Translations under genes and position numbers: made by a program | NCBI GenBank assembly: GCA_002682825.1 | Contig: NOKP01000117.1 | Location: forward strand, 2,726 to 12,966 | Direction: 5' to 3' | From: Neonectria sp. B-13 | Taxonomy: Eukaryota; Ascomycota; Sordariomycetes; Hypocreales; Nectriaceae | DNA: 10,241 nucleotides | The notes under the pieces: generated by a model | Database searches by the model: none | Seen by the model: the letters and a program-made list of their open reading frames with translations, nothing else | What the model was told of the DNA's origin: nothing | Shown: in pieces, positions 6,889 to 10,241 of the stretch | How positions within the stretch are numbered: the first letter of the stretch is position 1 | Layout of the letters: each line of letters begins with the position of its first letter

Positions 6889-8530
6889 ATGCGCTCACAT
6901 AGCTCACATATCGCCTTGTGGGCATACGTCTGGACATGGGCTTCCGCCACCGCCACCGCCACCGCCGACGGTTCCAGATTCATTCTCTACCTCGACCAGT
7001 GCGTTTTCTCCCACACCAGATGGACTTATCATGCTTGCTGACAGTGCGAACGAGGTACCATACACTAGAGCTGCCACACACCAACGAGATCAAGGGAATC
7101 AACTACGTGAACGTGGCTTTTGCCAACTCTTCGCTCTTCGCGTCTGACCCGGCCGGCCAGTACACGCCCTTCAAGAGTGTGAGCGACATACGCCTGCTTT
7201 TCGACAAAGGTGTCAAGGTTTGCCTGGCCATCGGTGGCTGGGCAGACACTGCTGGATTCAGCGAGGGCGCCAAGACCCCCGATTCCCGTCAAACGTATGC
7301 GCAAAACGTCGCAGACGCCATCGACGGGCTCGGCTTCGACTGTGTTGGTGGGGCTGGCCCCTTGCCCCATACGCCGCCCCCCGCGATCGTGCTAACGACG
7401 ACCAGATGTGGACTGGGAGCATCCCGGAGGTAACGGAGAGGACTACAGGAGAATTCCGAACAGGAAGAAGACGTCCGAGATCCAATCCTTTCCTCTTTTG
7501 CTGGAGGAAATCAAGAAGGCCATCGGCGACAAGGAATTGTCCATTGCCGTGCCTGGTCTCGAAAGGGACATGATAGCCTACACGCCAGAACAGGTTGCAA
7601 AGATGAACAAGGCAGTGAGCTTTGTGAATGTAAGTCGCCGAGGGTGAGTGCCGGTTGGATCTGGACCTGGACCTGGCTCCAGTCCCGTATGTTGCTGACG
7701 CAAGCCCGATGGCCAGGTCATGAGCTACGACTTGATGAACCGACGAGACAAACGCACGACCCACCACACCTCCGTCGACGGGACTCTCGCATGCGTCAAC
7801 ACCTACATCGCACGAGGTTTCGATCCCGCCAAGCTCAACTTCGGCATTCCATTCTACGCCAAATGGTTCACCACCAAACAAGGAGTCACGTGTGACCATC
7901 CGATCGGCTGCGCGACGGAGCTGCTCGAAGCCGCTGACGGAAGCGACACCGGTCTCTCGGGGGCGGTCACGTTCGAGTCCAAGAACTTTGACGAGGCGCC
8001 GCAAGAGTTGACTTTGACCAGCGACAGCTCCTGCGGCGCGGGGACCTCGTTCACCTGTGGTGATGCCGGGTGCTGTAGCCAGGCCGGATTCTGGTGAGTT
8101 GAGCTCTCTCTCCCCTTTTCCCTCTCGTCTATGGCTTGGACGTCTTGATCTGGCGCCTCCCAAGCTAGTGTGTGCAGTCACAAAGAATAACAGCGACTGC
8201 GGCAGCGGGACCACGACGGAGTATTGCGGGGCCGGCTGCCAGTCGGCGTATGGGCGGTGCGAGGGCCCCGATGTGATCAAGTCCTTCCGGAACGCTATCA
8301 TGCACGGCAGAACCGACTCAGCGGCGGGCGCTCAGTGGTACTGGGATGCCGAGACCCGGCTCTTCTGGAGCTGGGACACGGCCGATCTGATCATGAAGAA
8401 ATTCGACGTCCTCTTCGACCGGGGGGTTGGCGGATGCATGGCCTGGAGCTTGGGAGAGGATGGCCACGACTGGAGTCACTTGAAGGCCATGCAGCTAGGC
8501 TACGATCGCTATGCGAAGCGAAACAGGTGA
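6889..8530 (+). CDS. Secreted GH18 chitinase with internal hevein-like domain; join(6889..6998, 7055..7347, 7406..7629, 7717..8093, 8206..8530)
   Basis: The 442-residue product is a family 18 glycoside hydrolase that would cleave beta-1,4-N-acetylglucosamine bonds in chitin by substrate-assisted retention. MRSHSSH plus a hydrophobic run to about residue 20 and an Ala/Thr-rich stretch suggest a signal peptide, so it should be exported. Order: FILYLDQYHT (31-40, beta1), INYVNVAFA (52-60), VCLAIGGW (92-99, the SxGG region), DCVDVDWE (132-139, the DxxDxDxE motif with catalytic acid Glu139), LSIAVPGLE (beta5 region), VMSYDLMNRRD (210-220, MxYD). A type-1 chitin-binding (hevein-like) domain with all eight cysteines follows (315-353, CCSQAGFCG and EYCGAGCQ). 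QWYWD (378-382) and MAWSLGEDGHDW complete the barrel. Four introns restore frame at each step, including across the catalytic motif. The 6889 ATG is the first in frame. All catalytic residues are present, so it is probably active. Likely roles are wall remodelling, nutrition or attack on chitinous hosts; which one is unknown. Confidence 0.92.
6945..6967 (+). repeat. CCGCCA-type tandem repeat at the chitinase signal-peptide end
   Basis: About three to four copies of a CCGCCA unit encode Ala-Thr repeats between the hydrophobic core and the mature domain. The unit is six bases, so copy-number slippage would keep the frame and vary only the length near the cleavage site. Confidence 0.65.
6999..7054 (+). 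other. Chitinase intron 1 (56 bp, GAG acceptor)
   Basis: The donor is GTGCGT and the branch GCTGAC is at 7037-7042. Only the unusual GAG acceptor ending at 7054 yields the conserved LYLDQ-YHT...LPH reading; the nearby CAG at 7042-7044 gives the wrong frame. Confidence 0.7.
7348..7405 (+). other. Chitinase intron 2 (58 bp, interrupts catalytic motif)
   Basis: The donor is GTGGGG, with a perfect GCTAAC branch at 7391-7396 and a CAG acceptor. It splits the Asp135 codon, the middle Asp of DCVDVDWE, so correct splicing is essential for the active site. Confidence 0.88.
7630..7716 (+). other. Chitinase intron 3 (87 bp)
   Basis: The donor is GTAAGT, the branch GCTGAC is at 7694-7699 and the acceptor is CCAG, in phase 0. 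It joins SFVN to VMSYDLMN. It holds a short CTGGAC tandem repeat around 7661-7676. Confidence 0.88.
8094..8205 (+). other. Chitinase intron 4 (112 bp, inside the hevein-like domain)
   Basis: The donor is GTGAGT and the acceptor is GGCAG ending at 8205, with a branch-like ATAAC about 15 bases before it. Splicing gives AGFCGTTTEYCG with the canonical eight-cysteine spacing. An alternative in-frame CAG ending at 8193 would insert Asp-Cys-Gly-Ser. Confidence 0.72.
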
Positions 8531-9639
8531 AGGGAGAAGGGTAGAGAGTGTGCACGTCTTATCTTTCAATACATGTACTCTACTGCACTATAGTGAATGG
8601 ATAGTAACAGACCAGCAATGCAAGTTGGGGGTTCCTCGTCCCAGTTCTGCGTGCATCAAGCGCGAGGAACTGCAGCCGTGACTGATGCGGAAACAGCAGG
8701 ACACCAGAGGGCTGCCCCCGATCTGGTTGCTGTTCTCGGGTGGGTAGAAGTTGCCGACTACCTGAACATCTACCATAACTAACATCCTAAGTCCCTGCAT
8801 TAAAATTTAGAAGATATATACCAAGGCTAATTCGATTCTTGACTTTAAATCTAGCTATAACCTGAACACTACGTAGATGTTTAGGTAGTCGGAGTTGCCG
8901 GCCTTGGCTCGGGGCCCGACTTGATGTGAGGACCCACCCACCTTTCGTCTTCAAACTACCTCTTTCTTGCCATAAACACTTCGTCGTTCAAAGAACACAC
9001 TGTTGCCCACGTGGGGTATGGTGTTGGGCAGAAGTAGAAGAAGATAGGAAAGGAAAACGGGAGGACAGAAACTCAAACGTCAAAACACATGGCCAACGTT
9101 TCGACAAAGGTTAGGCGTTCACCTCGCCAAAATCATGCTAAACTGAGCCACCGAACGTGCGCAAGTTCGCTTTACCATAAGCCTTGTTTTGTAGAGGAAC
9201 TGTCCAGGTGGGTTGTCGGGAGCAAATGCAAATTCTCATGCGTGATAGTACGTACTGTATCCACGACCACTGCCCGTTTCTGGTGTTCAACTCAACGTCC
9301 TTGCTTTCTAGCTTTGAGTGTGCTTGCGCTACCATCTTACAAACCGAAGGCAGCGTCTAAGCCAGTCTTCAACCTTGTTGCATTTTTGCGTTTGTGACGA
9401 GACAGGAACAGTCATCGCTGGAATAGTGCAGGGTGACGGGCAGAGTAGCGCGTGCTTCGTTTTCGCTAGCAGGGACTTTGACGTAAAAAGCGTAGTACGC
9501 TGATCCGAATGTTATACGGAATCTACATGTGCATTGTGTAGTGTTGGGTAGGAGTGCCCAGGAGGAGACAAGGGTGTCATCCGCGCTTGAGTACATAACT
9601 ATCGAATCCTCAGAGTCTCAGAAGCCGGAACCATCAAAC
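8531..9639. other. Spacer between chitinase and cyclin genes, no gene recognised
   Basis: The first part should hold the chitinase 3' untranslated region. Open frames at 8926-9114, 9089-9397 and 9138-9335 are short, overlapping and unrecognised. The last few hundred bases probably contain the promoter or upstream exons of the cyclin gene: a CATAAC sequence followed by CCTCAG (ending 9613) looks like a branch and acceptor just before the conserved cyclin start. Confidence 0.55.
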
Positions 9640-10241
9640 ATGTTCGACGAATACCAGGATGAGATATTCGATTACCAAAAGACTCTAGAGGTAGGCCATG
9701 TTCCGAGCTCAACGGGAAAATACCCGAAGACTGAACGAAGGAGATCATAGGAGAGGAGACCACGCCTGCAGATGTCGTCTCACTATCTCACCACCCTGAG
9801 ACCCCAACTGGCGGCTGCAATTGCTCGTGTCAGCCAAGACTGGGGAAGACCCGACACCGTCTTTCTGGCTGTGGATATCGCTGATCGTTTTATCGCAGGC
9901 CTGCACGGAAATACACCCCCTGCCGATGTCCTGGGACTTCTGGGAGGCGTTGCCTTGCTGATTGCGGCCAAGTACGAAGGACGCAGGGAAATCTTGCAGC
10001 TGGCCAACTCCGTGGCCGCTCACTACGATCAATGCTTCGACCGATCGACCATAATAAGGGCCGAAAGGTGGGTCCTGAGTGCCATCGACTACGATCTTAG
10101 CTGGCCAGGCCCTCTCCCCTTCCTGGACCGGATCATCGCCGAGAACAAAAGCGAGGTTGTGGTCCGTGTTGCTTCCCGAGCTCTCCTGAGGCGCGCCGTC
10201 GCGAGTCGGCATTTTGCCCACGTTCTTCCCAGCATGCGGGC
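9640..10241 (+). CDS. Divergent B-type-like cyclin, 3'-partial; model join(9640..9690, 9751..>10241)
   Basis: The product matches the cyclin N-terminal box, the fold that binds and activates a cyclin-dependent kinase. MFDEYQDEIFDYQKTLE (exon 1) fits the helix before the box in mitotic cyclins. Exon 2 gives TVFLAVDIADRFIAG (helix 2), LGGVALLIAAKYEG (helix 3, with the KYE motif containing the conserved Lys), IIRAERWVLSAIDYDLSWP (helix 5) and PLPFLDRII. The usual MRxxLxDWL of helix 1 is degenerate (LRPQLAAAIARV), so it is not a conserved housekeeping Clb. The intron 9691-9750 (GTAGGC, CTGAAC, ATAG) is supported because the open frame stops exactly at its TAG acceptor and the same frame resumes. 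ATG 9640 is the first in-frame ATG, but B-type cyclins normally have a long N-terminal tail with a destruction box. In-frame sequence continues upstream without an ATG, so one or more upstream exons are likely. The gene runs off the window after about 180 codons. Confidence 0.8.
9691..9750 (+). other. Intron of the cyclin-like gene (60 bp)
   Basis: The donor is GTAGGC, the branch-like CTGAAC is at 9731-9736 and the acceptor is CATAG, in phase 0. The TAG acceptor is itself the in-frame stop of the unspliced reading. A second CAG ending at 9771 would remove seven more residues and is a possible alternative. Confidence 0.7.

Noticed and set aside
7661..7683. CTGGAC tandem repeat
   Set aside because: Only two to three copies within chitinase intron 3; no evidence of function.
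7258..8301. A 347-codon open frame on the minus strand
   Set aside because: It lies entirely antisense to the chitinase, runs across three of its introns and resembles no family; it is a by-product of GC-rich coding sequence.
9745..10221. A 158-codon minus-strand open frame
   Set aside because: It is the antisense shadow of the cyclin exon 2, which has clear family motifs.

Overview
The window looks like nuclear DNA of a filamentous ascomycete (Pezizomycotina; a Sordariomycete/Hypocrealean relative would fit, but this is inference). The genes carry short introns of about 50-110 bp with GT-AG borders and fungal branch sites (GCTAAC, GCTGAC). The protein content is typical of fungal accessory regions: a Fot1/pogo transposase, a kinase-fold gene, a short MADS-box protein, a small secreted cysteine-rich protein, a GH18/hevein chitinase and a divergent cyclin. 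No bacterial operon features, tRNA, rRNA or CRISPR array were seen.

Layout. 1-614 (+): C-terminal part of a Fot1/pogo (DDE_1) transposase, entering from outside the window. A 48-bp intron accounts for its apparent in-frame stop. 553-1440 (+): a three-exon kinase-fold gene that keeps DFG but lacks a recognisable HRD loop, probably a pseudokinase, starting almost on top of the transposase end. 1911-2417 (-): a 168-residue MADS-box protein. 2418-3702: no recognisable gene, but a strong RNA-hairpin candidate at 2722-2770. 3703-4333 (+): a two-exon, 192-residue secreted protein with six cysteines in the mature domain. 4334-6888: about 2.5 kb with no recognisable gene. 6889-8530 (+): a five-exon secreted GH18 chitinase of 442 residues, with a type-1 (hevein-like) chitin-binding domain placed inside the catalytic domain. 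8531-9639: no recognisable gene. 9640 to the window end (+): a two-exon, divergent B-type-like cyclin, cut by the window edge.

The genes do not form one obvious pathway. The chitinase and the small secreted protein are both exported and lie on the same strand, so a shared role at the cell wall or in interaction with another organism is possible but unproven. The MADS-box, pseudokinase and cyclin genes look like orphan, fast-diverging members of regulatory families. Together with the transposase and the long gene-poor spacers, this suggests a transposon-influenced accessory segment rather than conserved core genome. All splice models were worked out by eye from reading frames, splice signals and family motifs.
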